From contig NZ_SODF01000003.1 of NCBI RefSeq assembly GCF_004365875.1, forward strand, positions 233,763-297,762: a stretch of 64,000 bases of DNA, in the 5' to 3' direction. Positions 8,604-17,041 of this stretch are shown here, piece after piece. Source of the DNA: Kribbella kalugense. Lineage in GTDB: Bacteria; Actinomycetota; Actinomycetes; Propionibacteriales; Kribbellaceae. Each line of letters starts with the position of its first letter. Position 1 is the first letter of the stretch. The notes beneath the pieces were generated by a model, which searched no databases, was not told the DNA's origin, and saw only the letters and a list, made by a program, of their open reading frames with translations. The position numbers were made by a program, and so were the translations under genes.

Positions 8604-9496
8604 CGGTCCTCCCTCCCCACGAAGCGGCGTTCGACCAGAGCGAGGATCAGCACACCGATCACCAGCAGCACCCCGATCGCGGAGGCGACATCAGGGTTGC
8701 CCTGCTCGATTCCGCGCTGGTACATGATCAGCACCGGCGACGCGGACGCGCCGTCCGGGCCGCCGCCACCGGTGAGCAGATACGGCTCTGTGAACAGGTT
8801 CGCCCCGGTCACGGTCGCCAACAGGACCACGAGGGTGGTCGCCGGCCGGACGCCCGGCACGGTGACGTTGAGGAACGACTTCCAACGACTGGCGCCGTCC
8901 ATCGACGCCGCCTCGTAGAGATCCGCGGACACGTTCTGCAAGGCGGCCAGGTACAGCAGGATGAAGAACCCGAGCTGTTTCCAGGTCACGAAGATCGCGA
9001 CCGTCGGCATCGCCAGGTGCGAGTTCACCAACCAGGACGGATCCGGCGCGAGCGGGCCGAGGACGGAGTTGACCAACCCGTTCGAGTTGAACAGGAACAG
9101 CCACACCCCGACCACAGCCACACTCGCGGTCACGTACGGCACGTAGTACGACACCCGGAAGAACGTCCGCCACCGGATCGCCGAGTTCAGTGCGGTGGAC
9201 AGCCCCAGCGACAACACCACGGTCAGCGGGACGTTGATGACCAGGAAGATCAGCACGTTCCCGAAGGCCCGGCGTACGGCGGGATCCGACAACACGGTCG
9301 CGTAGTTGGCGAACCCGACGAACGGCCGATCCACGATCGCGCCAGGCGCCGCGAAGAAGTAGTCGTGGAACGACATGTACACCGCGAAGACGAGCGGATA
9401 GGCGAACACCGCCGCGATGAACACGACGTACGGCGTGACGAACGCCGTACCGACCGGATGCTCACCGAGGACCCGGGTGAGCGGGCCTCGTTTCAT
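8600..9496 (-). CDS. CUT1 sugar ABC transporter permease (MalF type)
   Basis: 298 aa inner-membrane subunit with six hydrophobic segments. The EAA loop is DLYEAASMDGASRWKSFLNVTVPGVRP. ATG at 9496 overlaps the binding-protein stop as ATGA, so it is the correct start; the frame continues to 9802 but would run back over the binding-protein gene. It pairs with the MalG-type permease. Confidence 0.93.
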   Translation of the reverse strand: MKRGPLTRVLGEHPVGTAFVTPYVVFIAAVFAYPLVFAVYMSFHDYFFAAPGAIVDRPFVGFANYATVLSDPAVRRAFGNVLIFLVINVPLTVVLSLGLSTALNSAIRWRTFFRVSYYVPYVTASVAVVGVWLFLFNSNGLVNSVLGPLAPDPSWLVNSHLAMPTVAIFVTWKQLGFFILLYLAALQNVSADLYEAASMDGASRWKSFLNVTVPGVRPATTLVVLLATVTGANLFTEPYLLTGGGGPDGASASPVLIMYQRGIEQGNPDVASAIGVLLVIGVLILALVERRFVGREDR

Positions 9497-10782
9497 GACT
9501 GCTTGACGAGCTGATCGACCTTCTGGGCGGCGCCGTCGAGGGCCGACCCGGGATCCTCCTGGCCGAAGATGACCGACTTGGAGTAGGCGTCCCGGAAGGT
9601 CTGCCAGATCGTGATCGAGTTCGGCACGTTCGGGACCTCGACCGTGCGGGACGCCTGGTCGGCGAACACCTTGTAGTCGGGGTTCTTGGTGAAGTAGTCG
9701 GCGTACGTCGTCGCGACGTCCTTGCGCAGCGGCATTTGACCGCTTGCGGCGAGGAACTTGCCGTCCTGGTCCTGGCTGGTGGCGAACTTCAGCACGTCCC
9801 ACGCCGTCCCGCGGTTCTTGCAGGAGGAGTACATCCCGACGTTCTTGGCGTCACTGAAGGTGTGGATCTCGTTCGCCGGCTTACCGGTCGAGGTCGGCAC
9901 GGGTACGACGCCCCAGTCGACCTTGCCCTTGTACGTCGCGATCGCCCACGGGCCGACGACCGCCATCGCTGCTGTGCCGTCGACGAACGCGTCCCCGGTG
10001 TACTTCTCCGGCGACGCCAGCTTGTCCTTGTACATGGTCTGCCAGAAGCCGGCGACCTTCTTGCCCTCGTCGGAGGCGAACGTGGACTTGCCATCGGCAA
10101 CCAACTGCTTGCCGCCGGTCTCAGCCGCGTACAACGGGTAGAAGTCGAACCAGGACTGGTAGAACTCGTTGCTCGGCGCCGGGTAGATGGCGACCTTCGC
10201 AGCCTTCGAGGCGACCACCTTGCGCGACGTCGCGAGGAACTCGTCGTACGTCTTCAACGGCGGGTTCGTCGTGTCGATACCGGCCTTGGCGAACGCCTTC
10301 TTGTTGTAGAAGATCATCACCGGATTCGACTTCCAGGGCAGCTGGTAGTACTTGCCGTCGGCAGACTTGTACTGCTGCGCGACGTCGCCGGACCGGTCCT
10401 CGATGTACTGCTTCCCGTCGGGGAAGCTGTCCAGCGGCACCAGGCCACCTTGCTTCTGGAACTGCGAGACCGAGGCCGGCGAGGTGTTGAAGATCAGGCA
10501 GGGCGCGTTGCCGGCCGTGATCGCGGCGCCGATGACCTCCTCGGAGCTCTTCCCGGTCGGGATCTCCTGCGCGGTGACCTTCTGGTCGGCGTGCGCCGCG
10601 TTCCAGGCCGCGACCATTTGCTTGCCCCAGGCCACTTCCTCGGCGTTGTTCGAGTACCAGATCGTGATCGGTCCGCGCGCCTTCGCCGCGGCGTCGGCGT
10701 CACCAGCGCCGCCACCGCCACTGCCGCACGCGGCGAGCGAGCCGACCAGAACCACGGCCAGCAGTCCAGCTTGCACCTTCAT
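9493..10782 (-). CDS. Sugar-binding lipoprotein of ABC importer
   Basis: 429 aa extracellular solute-binding protein, family 1. The signal peptide ends in a lipobox LAAC (Cys20), so the mature protein is lipid-anchored outside the membrane. Typical motifs include ITIWYSNNAEE near the mature N-terminus and DGTAAMAVVGPWAIATYKG in the second lobe. It captures the sugar for the two permeases downstream. Its ribosome site GGAGGAAAC lies inside the end of lacI, and the genes overlap by 4 bp. Neighbouring GH130 suggests a mannosidic oligosaccharide as ligand; this is inference. Confidence 0.92.
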   Translation of the reverse strand: MKVQAGLLAVVLVGSLAACGSGGGGAGDADAAAKARGPITIWYSNNAEEVAWGKQMVAAWNAAHADQKVTAQEIPTGKSSEEVIGAAITAGNAPCLIFNTSPASVSQFQKQGGLVPLDSFPDGKQYIEDRSGDVAQQYKSADGKYYQLPWKSNPVMIFYNKKAFAKAGIDTTNPPLKTYDEFLATSRKVVASKAAKVAIYPAPSNEFYQSWFDFYPLYAAETGGKQLVADGKSTFASDEGKKVAGFWQTMYKDKLASPEKYTGDAFVDGTAAMAVVGPWAIATYKGKVDWGVVPVPTSTGKPANEIHTFSDAKNVGMYSSCKNRGTAWDVLKFATSQDQDGKFLAASGQMPLRKDVATTYADYFTKNPDYKVFADQASRTVEVPNVPNSITIWQTFRDAYSKSVIFGQEDPGSALDGAAQKVDQLVKQS

Positions 10783-11819
10783 GTTTCCTCCAGGGGAGCT
10801 GTGCCGGTCGACCGCCGTACGACGAGTTGCGCGGGCGGCAACTCGACATCCGGTACTTCGGTCGCGCCGTCGACGAGTTGATTGAGGGTCTGAGCCGCGA
10901 CCTCACCGAACCGGAACGGGTCGGCGCGGACGGTGGTCAGCCCGGGATGTACGTACTCGGCGAGCTCGCTGTCGTCGAAGCCCGCAATGCTCAGGTCGTC
11001 CGGCACGGTCAGGCCGGCGGCCTGCGCCGCGCCCAGACCGGCGATCGCCATCCGGTCGTTCGCGTAGACGATCGCGGTCGGCCGCTTCGGCAACGCGAGC
11101 AGCCGCCGGGTGGCCTCGATCCCGCCGGCCGCGGTGAAGTCACCGGCCTCGACCGCCGCCGGCTTTAGGCCGGCAGCAGCCAGGGTCGCGACGAACGCCG
11201 AGGACCGCGCGGTGGCGTGCACGAAGGCGGGCGGTCCGGCGACATGCGCGATCCGGGTGTGGCCCAGCTCGAGAAGGTGTTGGACGACCGCGCTCGTCCC
11301 CGGCCGGTCGTCGAGGGTGACCGCCGGGAACGGCGACTCCCCGTCCGGCCGGTTCAGGGTGACCGCGGGCAGGCCGAGGTCGACCAGCAACTGGATCCGC
11401 GGATCGTCGTGCCGGAGGTCGGACAGGAAGACTCCGTCGACCCGCGCGTCCTGCGCGAGCCGCCGGTACCCGTCCGCTTCGGACTCCCCCGCGGTGACAA
11501 CCTGCAGAACCAGAGCCTGCCCTCGGGTGGACAGGACGCTCTCGACTCCGGCGATGAACGCCGGGAAGAACGGGTCCGACGACAGCACGGCCGGGTCCCG
11601 GGTGATCACCAGGCCGAGCGCGAACGCCTTCGACACCGACAGCGAGCGAGCCCGGTTACTCGGCCGCCAACCGAGCTCGTCAGCGGCCGCCAGGATCTTG
11701 TCCACGGTCGCCTGAGCCAGCCCCGGCCGCCCGTTCAGCGCGAACGACACCGACCCCTTCGACACTCCAGCCCTGCTCGCAACATCCGCGATCGTCGGCC
11801 GCTGTTTAACCACAAGCAC
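10779..11819 (-). CDS. LacI-family repressor of sugar operon
   Basis: 346 aa. The N-terminal HTH is TIADVASRAGVSKGSVSFALNGRPGLAQATVDKI (residues ~9-42), followed by a periplasmic-binding-protein-like sensor domain with AIVYANDRMAIAGLGAAQ and LSIAGFDDSELAEYVHPGLTTVRAD. GTG at 11819 was used; GTG at 11813 is also possible. It is the first gene of the importer/GH130 operon and is preceded by two palindromic operators at 11834-11868, so it very likely represses the operon including itself. The inducer is probably the imported sugar or its product. Confidence 0.93.
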   Translation of the reverse strand: MLVVKQRPTIADVASRAGVSKGSVSFALNGRPGLAQATVDKILAAADELGWRPSNRARSLSVSKAFALGLVITRDPAVLSSDPFFPAFIAGVESVLSTRGQALVLQVVTAGESEADGYRRLAQDARVDGVFLSDLRHDDPRIQLLVDLGLPAVTLNRPDGESPFPAVTLDDRPGTSAVVQHLLELGHTRIAHVAGPPAFVHATARSSAFVATLAAAGLKPAAVEAGDFTAAGGIEATRRLLALPKRPTAIVYANDRMAIAGLGAAQAAGLTVPDDLSIAGFDDSELAEYVHPGLTTVRADPFRFGEVAAQTLNQLVDGATEVPDVELPPAQLVVRRSTGTAPLEET

Positions 11820-11833
11820 CTCACGAGACAGAT

Positions 11834-11868
11834 TTAAACCGGTTTAGAGGTCAGTTAAACCGGTTTAA
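11834..11868. promoter_or_regulatory. Twin LacI operators
   Basis: Two copies of the palindrome TTAAACCGGTTTAA lie just upstream of lacI: a near-perfect copy at 11834-11847 (last base G) and a perfect one at 11855-11868. Their centres are 21 bp apart, about two helical turns, placing both on the same DNA face. The CG centre is typical of LacI-family sites. Strong AT content stands out against the GC-rich background. Confidence 0.85.
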
Positions 11869-11886
11869 ACCGTCAGCGTCAAGGGG

Positions 11887-12408
11887 TCAGGACAGTAGGG
11901 CGCAGCCGTCGAGGACGTGGCCGACCGTGGAGAGCTCGACGATGTCGCCGGCCGCGTTCATGACACCTCGGACGCGGCCGCCGCTGATCAGCCTCAACGC
12001 CGGCGTACCCAACCGGGCCTGATACGCCGCCCTGACCCAGGCCATCGAGTGCCCCTGGAAGTCCAGGGTGGCGTGCCCGTCCGGGTAGGTGGTGATCGTC
12101 CCGGGGCCGCCGTTGTCGTAGACGATCGAGGCGCCGGTGTCGAGGTTGGTCAGGCTGTTGACGAGAGGTCCGGCCACCCGGGTGCTGATCGAGCCGTCCG
12201 CATTCTCGATCCGGCTCACGACGTACTCGCGGTCCTCGACGATGCCGATGTGGACCGGGAACCCGCAGACGTCCGCGGGGATATCGGCGGGAGTATTGCC
12301 GACCGGGACGCGATGGTGATCGCCCGCCGCCTGCGCCGGGGCTGCCGCGACGGTGATCAGTGCCGTGACGACGCCAAGAGACAGTTTGCATAATCGTACG
12401 AGAGTCAT
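11887..12408 (-). CDS. Secreted protein of unknown function
   Basis: 173 aa. The N-terminus is a Sec signal (MTLVRLCKLSLGVVTALITVAAAPAQAAG, with cleavage likely after AQA). The mature ~145 residues contain two Cys (Cys48 and a Cys near the C-terminus) that could form a disulfide, and motifs such as YVVSRIENADGSISTRVAGP and YPDGHATLDFQGHS. I recognise no family. It is divergent from the NmrA-like gene with an inverted repeat at 12409-12429 immediately upstream of its start codon, and ends 15 bp short of the lacI operator region. Confidence 0.7.
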   Translation of the reverse strand: MTLVRLCKLSLGVVTALITVAAAPAQAAGDHHRVPVGNTPADIPADVCGFPVHIGIVEDREYVVSRIENADGSISTRVAGPLVNSLTNLDTGASIVYDNGGPGTITTYPDGHATLDFQGHSMAWVRAAYQARLGTPALRLISGGRVRGVMNAAGDIVELSTVGHVLDGCALLS

Positions 12409-12429
12409 AAGATATGGATATCATATCTT
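12409..12429. promoter_or_regulatory. Inverted repeat between divergent genes
   Basis: AAGATATG (12409-12416) and CATATCTT (12422-12429) are perfect 8-bp arms around GATAT. The site abuts the start codon of the minus-strand secreted-protein gene and lies 18 bp before the NmrA-like start. It is AT-rich and operator-like; the binding protein is unknown. The MarR protein at 14206 is one candidate, but its own operator has a different sequence. Confidence 0.6.
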
Positions 12430-12447
12430 CTGCGGGATGGGGTTGTC

Positions 12448-13266
12448 ATGATCGTGGTTACGGGAGCGACCGGAGTTGTTGGTCGTCCGCTGGTTGCGTT
12501 GTTGGAGGAGCAGGGCTTCGACGTTCGTGCTGTCAGCAGGTCAGCCGGCTTTGAGGTTCACCGGGCGGAGGACGCGCTGGAGGGGGCCGACGCTCTGTTC
12601 GTGCATCCGCGGGCTGTCGGGGAGGGTGCGGCGAAGCTGCTCGCGTTGGCCGCTGAGAACGGGGTACGGCGGGTGGTGGTGCTGTCGGCGATCAACGTCG
12701 ACGACGACTTGGATCATCAGCCGTCGCGGCAGAACGGTGATCGGAACAAGGAGGTCGAGGCCGCTGTCGTCGAGGCGGGCATCCCTTGGGTGGCGGTTCG
12801 GGCCAGCTCGTTCGCCCTCAACGCGATCGGCATGTTCGGCGCCCAGGCTCGCGCGGGCGACGTCGTACGCGCGCCGTATGCGAACTTCGCGGAATCGCCG
12901 CTGCACGAGTCGGACCTGGCCGCGGTGATCGCCCGCGCACTGACCAGTGACGACCTCGACGGCCGTCGGATCCCGGTGACCGGCCCGCAATCCTTGACCC
13001 ACCAGGAGATGGTCGCCGTCATCAGCGAGGTCATCGGCCGACCACTCCGCTTCGAAGAAGTCCCGCCGGAGCTCGCCGCCCGCGGACTCATTGCGAACGG
13101 GCTGCCGGAGGCTTTCGTCACCGCACTAATGGCCAGGTACGCACGGGATGCCGGAAAGCCTGCGCCCGTCACGGACGAGGTCGAGCGGATCCTGAATCGG
13201 CCGGCCCGCACGTTCGCCCAATGGGTCGCGGATCACGCCGACAGCTTCCAGGCGGTCGCATCATGA
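12448..13266 (+). CDS. NmrA-like NAD(P)-binding protein
   Basis: 272 aa atypical short-chain dehydrogenase. The glycine-rich nucleotide motif is VTGATGVVGRP at residues 4-14, and NGDRNKEVEAAVVEAGIPWVAVRAS is typical of NmrA/SDR-a proteins. No Tyr-x3-Lys catalytic pair is evident, so it may be a redox sensor or a reductase of NmrA/QOR2 type. The stop overlaps the next gene's start as ATGA, so the two proteins are made together. Confidence 0.87.
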   Translation: MIVVTGATGVVGRPLVALLEEQGFDVRAVSRSAGFEVHRAEDALEGADALFVHPRAVGEGAAKLLALAAENGVRRVVVLSAINVDDDLDHQPSRQNGDRNKEVEAAVVEAGIPWVAVRASSFALNAIGMFGAQARAGDVVRAPYANFAESPLHESDLAAVIARALTSDDLDGRRIPVTGPQSLTHQEMVAVISEVIGRPLRFEEVPPELAARGLIANGLPEAFVTALMARYARDAGKPAPVTDEVERILNRPARTFAQWVADHADSFQAVAS

Positions 13267-14162
13267 TCCGCCGTACTCCGGATGCCAGATTCGAAGGGCT
13301 CGTGGACTACCCCTTCGAACCGCACTACCTGGACATCGACAGCACTCCGCTGCGCGTGCACTACCTCGACGAGCGCCCTGACCCGGACAACGCATCCGGC
13401 GAGACCGTTCTCCTACTGCACGGCGAGCCGACCTGGAGTTACCTCTACCGCCACGTCATCCCGCCACTGGTCGCGGCCGGCCACCGCTGCGTCGCCCCGG
13501 ATCTCGTCGGCTTCGGCAAATCCGACAAGCCCACCGGCCGGTTCGCGTACACCTACCAGTCCCACCTGGACTGGCTCCGTCAGGTTGTCTTCGACAGCCT
13601 CGACCTGTCCGACGTGACCATGGTCTGCCACGACTGGGGTGGTCTGCTCGGCCTGCGCCTCCTCGGCGAGCACCCCGACAAGTTCAAGCGCGTTGTCGCG
13701 ACGAGCACCTCGATGCCGACCGGGGATCGGGAGCCGAGCGGACTGCTTTCCATCTGGTTGCAGATCAGTCAGCGGTCGAATCCGTTCGTGGCCAGCCAGG
13801 TCGTCGACCGCGGCACGGTCACCGAGCTCGATCCCGCTGTCGGGGCGGCGTACGACGCACCGTTCCCGGACGAGAGCTACCTGCAGGGTGCCCGCCAGTT
13901 CCCGCTGCTCATCCCGCTCACGCCGTACGACGAAGCGAGCGAACCGAATCGCAAGGCCTGGGAGGTACTGCGGACCTTGTCCATCCCCTTCCTGTATGTG
14001 CATGCCGATCACGACTACGGCGTCGGCGAAGGGCGGGCGACGCTGGGTGAAGCGATTCCCGGCGCGCAGGAGGTCGTTCTCGAGAACGCCGGTCATTTCG
14101 GGCTGGAGGACCGTGGGGCCGAGTTCGCCGCCGTGGTCGGCGGATTCATGGCGGCAAACTGA
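13263..14162 (+). CDS. Haloalkane-dehalogenase-like alpha/beta hydrolase
   Basis: 299 aa. Key positions coincide with those of the type-I haloalkane dehalogenase DhlA: HGEPTW at 53-58 (oxyanion and halide-side residues), nucleophile Asp124 in CHDWGG with Trp125 next to it, His278 in NAGHFGLED, and an acidic residue in HADHD (249 or 251). A cap-domain Trp165 could be the second halide ligand. These enzymes replace halogen with hydroxyl; epoxide hydrolases share the fold, but the DWGG Trp favours dehalogenase. ATG at 13263 overlaps the NmrA stop; an in-frame start at 13221 is rejected. The native substrate is unknown. Confidence 0.82.
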   Translation: MIRRTPDARFEGLVDYPFEPHYLDIDSTPLRVHYLDERPDPDNASGETVLLLHGEPTWSYLYRHVIPPLVAAGHRCVAPDLVGFGKSDKPTGRFAYTYQSHLDWLRQVVFDSLDLSDVTMVCHDWGGLLGLRLLGEHPDKFKRVVATSTSMPTGDREPSGLLSIWLQISQRSNPFVASQVVDRGTVTELDPAVGAAYDAPFPDESYLQGARQFPLLIPLTPYDEASEPNRKAWEVLRTLSIPFLYVHADHDYGVGEGRATLGEAIPGAQEVVLENAGHFGLEDRGAEFAAVVGGFMAAN

Positions 14163-14166
14163 TACA

Positions 14167-14191
14167 GTATTGTACGGAATTCGTACAATAC
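14167..14191. promoter_or_regulatory. MarR operator candidate
   Basis: GTATTGTACG (14167-14176) and CGTACAATAC (14182-14191) are perfect 10-bp arms around GAATT. The site lies between the hydrolase stop and the MarR ribosome site (GAGGAG at 14192), so it is placed for autorepression. Arm length and AT-rich core fit MarR-family sites. Confidence 0.8.
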
Positions 14192-14205
14192 GAGGAGCAG
14201 ATCTT

Positions 14206-14697
14206 ATGAGTCCTGCATCTTCCCGCGAGCCGGCCCGACGCAGCCGGCGGCTCGCGACCGAGATCAAGGACTCGCTGCGCGAACTGAGCAACCAACTGTC
14301 GCTGCTCAATCACCAGGTCGGTGCGCACCTCGACCTGAAGGACGTCGACCTGGACTGCCTGGAGCTCATCACCCGATACGGCCCGATGAGCCCAGGCGCC
14401 CTGGCCCGGCGGGCCGGACTTCACCCCGCGACGATGACGGGCGTGCTCGACCGCCTACAGAAGAACGGCTGGATCGACCGCGGCCGGGACCCGGAAGCGG
14501 TCGACCGCCGCGCCGTCACGGTCCGCGCCCGCCGCGACCGCAACGCGGAGGTCTACCAGCTGTACTCCGGGATGAACAGCACGATGGACGAGCTCCTGGC
14601 CGACTACTCCGAGGACGAGCTGAAGCTGCTGGCCGAGTTCCTCCAGCGCACCACCACCGCCGGCCAGGCCGCTACGACAACCCTGGCCGAAGCCTGA
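14206..14697 (+). CDS. MarR-family transcriptional regulator
   Basis: 163 aa winged-helix protein. The recognition helix region is PMSPGALARRAGLHPATMTGVLDRLQKNGWIDR (about residues 65-97), followed by the wing DPEAVDRRAVTVRA. ATG at 14206 follows GAGGAG with good spacing. It sits 43 bp after the dehalogenase-like gene behind a perfect inverted repeat, so it probably represses itself and perhaps the NmrA/hydrolase pair. The ligand is unknown. Confidence 0.9.
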   Translation: MSPASSREPARRSRRLATEIKDSLRELSNQLSLLNHQVGAHLDLKDVDLDCLELITRYGPMSPGALARRAGLHPATMTGVLDRLQKNGWIDRGRDPEAVDRRAVTVRARRDRNAEVYQLYSGMNSTMDELLADYSEDELKLLAEFLQRTTTAGQAATTTLAEA

Positions 14698-14756
14698 CGA
14701 GGTGCGCAGTGGCGCGCTATCTGCCGGAATTCGCGCACTCGTTTGCAGTTCTCTCT

Positions 14757-14786
14757 TGACCGACCCCTGACCTGGTCGCGTAACTT
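14757..14786 (+). promoter_or_regulatory. Promoter candidate for GH114 operon
   Basis: TTGACC at 14757-14762 and TAACTT at 14781-14786 are separated by 18 bp, a reasonable housekeeping sigma spacing. The GH114 start follows 128 bp further on, implying a long leader with no recognised element. No palindromic operator is visible in this leader. Confidence 0.5.
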
Positions 14787-14913
14787 GGTCGGCAGTGACG
14801 CACCCAGCCGGTAGCGGATCGAGGCTGATCCGAAGTCCGGTTTCCAGGCGCCAGGGCCGCTCGAACCACCCAGCCCGAGGCGGGGTCGCGTCCCCGGGAC
14901 CGATGGAGCAATC

Positions 14914-15717
14914 GTGTCCAAACCCTCTCGCCGCCTAGTCGCAGTTCTGGCGGCCACCGCCCTGGCAGTCACCGCAACGGTCCTCACCCGAACCGCTGCC
15001 GACGCAGCCGTCACGCTGCCGCCGACGCACGCCAAGTTCGACTACCAGATCGGTGGCGCCTACACCCCGCCCGCCGGCGTCCAGGTAGTCACCCGCGATC
15101 GGACCGCCGCACCGGCGGCCGGGCTCTACAACATCTGCTACGTCAACGCCTTCCAGGTCCAGCCGGGCGAAGAGGGCCAGTGGGACTCCGACCTGCTGCT
15201 CCGCGACGCCAAGGGCAACCTGGTGATCGACCAGGACTGGGGCGAACCGCTCCTCGACTTCCGTACGGCGGACAAGCGGAGCCGGATCGCCACCAAGGTC
15301 AACGGCTGGATCGACGGCTGTGCGACCAAGGGGTACAAGGCGATCGAGCCGGACAACTACGACAGCTACACCCGCTCGAAGAAGCTCCTCACCGCCGCGA
15401 ACGCGAAGGCGTACCTGACGCTGCTCGCCACCCACGCGCACTCCAAGAACCTGGCCATCGCGCAGAAGAACACCGTCGAGCTGGCCGGCGACCGGCAAGC
15501 AGTCGGCCTCGACTTCGCGGTCGCCGAGGAATGCGGCCAGTACGACGAGTGCGGCGACTACGTCGATGCCTTCGGCAACAAAGTGATCGTGATCGAGTAC
15601 ACCGACAAAGGCCGGCGTACGGCGTGTTCGCAGTACGGCGGAACGTTGACCATCGTGCAGCGCGACGTGGACGTCTCCGTCCCGGGCGACTCCGGCTACG
15701 TCCGCAAGACCTGCTGA
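14914..15717 (+). CDS. Secreted GH114 endo-alpha-1,4-polygalactosaminidase
   Basis: 267 aa with an N-terminal Sec signal (SRRLVAVLAATALAVTATVL, cleavage near ADA at 29-31). The mature part shows the GH114 TIM-barrel pattern: YVNAFQ at 76-81, IEPDN at 144-148, AQKN at 183-186 and AEEC at 204-207; Glu145/Asp147 and Glu205/206 are plausible catalytic acids. Known GH114 enzymes cut alpha-1,4 galactosamine stretches, as in fungal galactosaminogalactan. GTG start follows GGAG. It is the first gene of a run with a lipoprotein, two permeases, a PfkB kinase and a GH4 enzyme, suggesting that the released oligosaccharides are imported. Confidence 0.85.
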   Translation: MSKPSRRLVAVLAATALAVTATVLTRTAADAAVTLPPTHAKFDYQIGGAYTPPAGVQVVTRDRTAAPAAGLYNICYVNAFQVQPGEEGQWDSDLLLRDAKGNLVIDQDWGEPLLDFRTADKRSRIATKVNGWIDGCATKGYKAIEPDNYDSYTRSKKLLTAANAKAYLTLLATHAHSKNLAIAQKNTVELAGDRQAVGLDFAVAEECGQYDECGDYVDAFGNKVIVIEYTDKGRRTACSQYGGTLTIVQRDVDVSVPGDSGYVRKTC

Positions 15718-15748
15718 ATCCTCTTCCTCCATCGCTCTGGAGACCCTC

Positions 15749-17041
15749 ATGCATGCTCGAACTCTGTCCCGCCGCGACGTCCTCCGGGCAGCGGCCGCCG
15801 CAACAGTTGCCGGCACCCTCGCCGCCTGCGGTAAGAACGACGACGAAGGGGCCGACCCGAACGGGGTCGTGACGCTCGACCTCTGGCACGGTCAGGTCGA
15901 CACCGGCAAGGCCGCGATCGACGCCCTGATCACGGCGTTCAACAAGACTCACCCGAAGATCAAGGTGGTCGGCGGCGGTGGCGGGGTCACCTCGGACAGC
16001 ATGCTGCAGAAGGTCACCGCCGGGCTGGCGGCGGGGTCCTACCCGGACATCGCGTACATCTTCGGGTCGGACCTCGCCAGCCTGACCAAGAGCCCCAAGG
16101 TCGCCGACCTCACCGGTCAGCTCAAGATCGACGACTACTGGCCGGCCGCGAAGGACGCGGTCAGTGTGAAGGGCAAGGTCCGGGCCGCGCCGGCCCTACT
16201 CGACTCGCTCTGCGTTGTCTACAACAAGAAACTGTTCGCCGCGGCCGGCGTACCGGCGCCGAAGGCCGGCTGGACCTGGGACGACTTCGTTGCCATGTCC
16301 AAGCAGTTGACCAACCCGGCCAAGGGAATCTTCGGCACCGGCTGGCCCGGCGTCGGCGACGAGGACACGGTTTGGCGGATCTGGCCGATGATCTGGGACC
16401 TCGGCGGCGACGTGGTCAGCGGCGACGGCAAGAAGGTCGGCTTCGACTCGGTCGGCGCGCAAGCCTTGGGCACGCTCGACCGACTCCGCACCGACAAGTC
16501 GTTGTACGTCGACCCGAAGCCGGGCAGCGAGCAGCTCTATCAGGTCTTCCTCGGCGGCCGGATGGGAATGGTTGCCACCGGCCCCTGGCAGCTCCCCGAG
16601 CTGAACGACAATGGACTTGAGTACGGCGTGGTGCCGCTGCCGTCGTACTCCGGGAAGCCGGTGACGATCTCTGGTCCGGACACGTGGACGATCTTCGACA
16701 ACGGCAAGGCGAAGGTGAAGGCGGCGACCGAGTTCGTCGCTTGGCTGGCCGAGCCGGCGCAGGACATCCAGTGGGACGTGAAGGGTGGCAGCCTGCCGAT
16801 CACCAAGGCCACGGCCGAGCTGCCGCAGTGGAAGAAGCATTCCGCCGAGACGAACGGTCTGGAGGTGTTCGTGACCGCCCTCGACACGGCGAAGGTGCGG
16901 CCGACAATCTCGACGTACCCGCAGATCTCGCAGCATGTGGGTGAGGCGATTGCCGCCGTACTACTCGGGAAACAGAGTCCTGCGGATGCGTTGAAGCAGG
17001 CTGTTGACCAATGCAACCAGGTGCTGGCGGTGCCTAGCTGA
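15749..17041 (+). CDS. Sugar-binding lipoprotein with Tat-type signal
   Basis: 430 aa solute-binding protein, family 1. The signal carries SRRDVLR (twin-arginine) followed by a lipobox LAAC at residues ~24-27, so it is a likely Tat-exported lipoprotein. VVTLDLWHGQVDTGK opens the mature domain and RMGMVATGPWQLPEL is the typical second-lobe motif. It lies 31 bp after the GH114 gene and overlaps the first permease by one base. The ligand is inferred to be galactosamine/galactose oligomers from GH114 and GH4. Confidence 0.92.
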   Translation: MHARTLSRRDVLRAAAAATVAGTLAACGKNDDEGADPNGVVTLDLWHGQVDTGKAAIDALITAFNKTHPKIKVVGGGGGVTSDSMLQKVTAGLAAGSYPDIAYIFGSDLASLTKSPKVADLTGQLKIDDYWPAAKDAVSVKGKVRAAPALLDSLCVVYNKKLFAAAGVPAPKAGWTWDDFVAMSKQLTNPAKGIFGTGWPGVGDEDTVWRIWPMIWDLGGDVVSGDGKKVGFDSVGAQALGTLDRLRTDKSLYVDPKPGSEQLYQVFLGGRMGMVATGPWQLPELNDNGLEYGVVPLPSYSGKPVTISGPDTWTIFDNGKAKVKAATEFVAWLAEPAQDIQWDVKGGSLPITKATAELPQWKKHSAETNGLEVFVTALDTAKVRPTISTYPQISQHVGEAIAAVLLGKQSPADALKQAVDQCNQVLAVPS

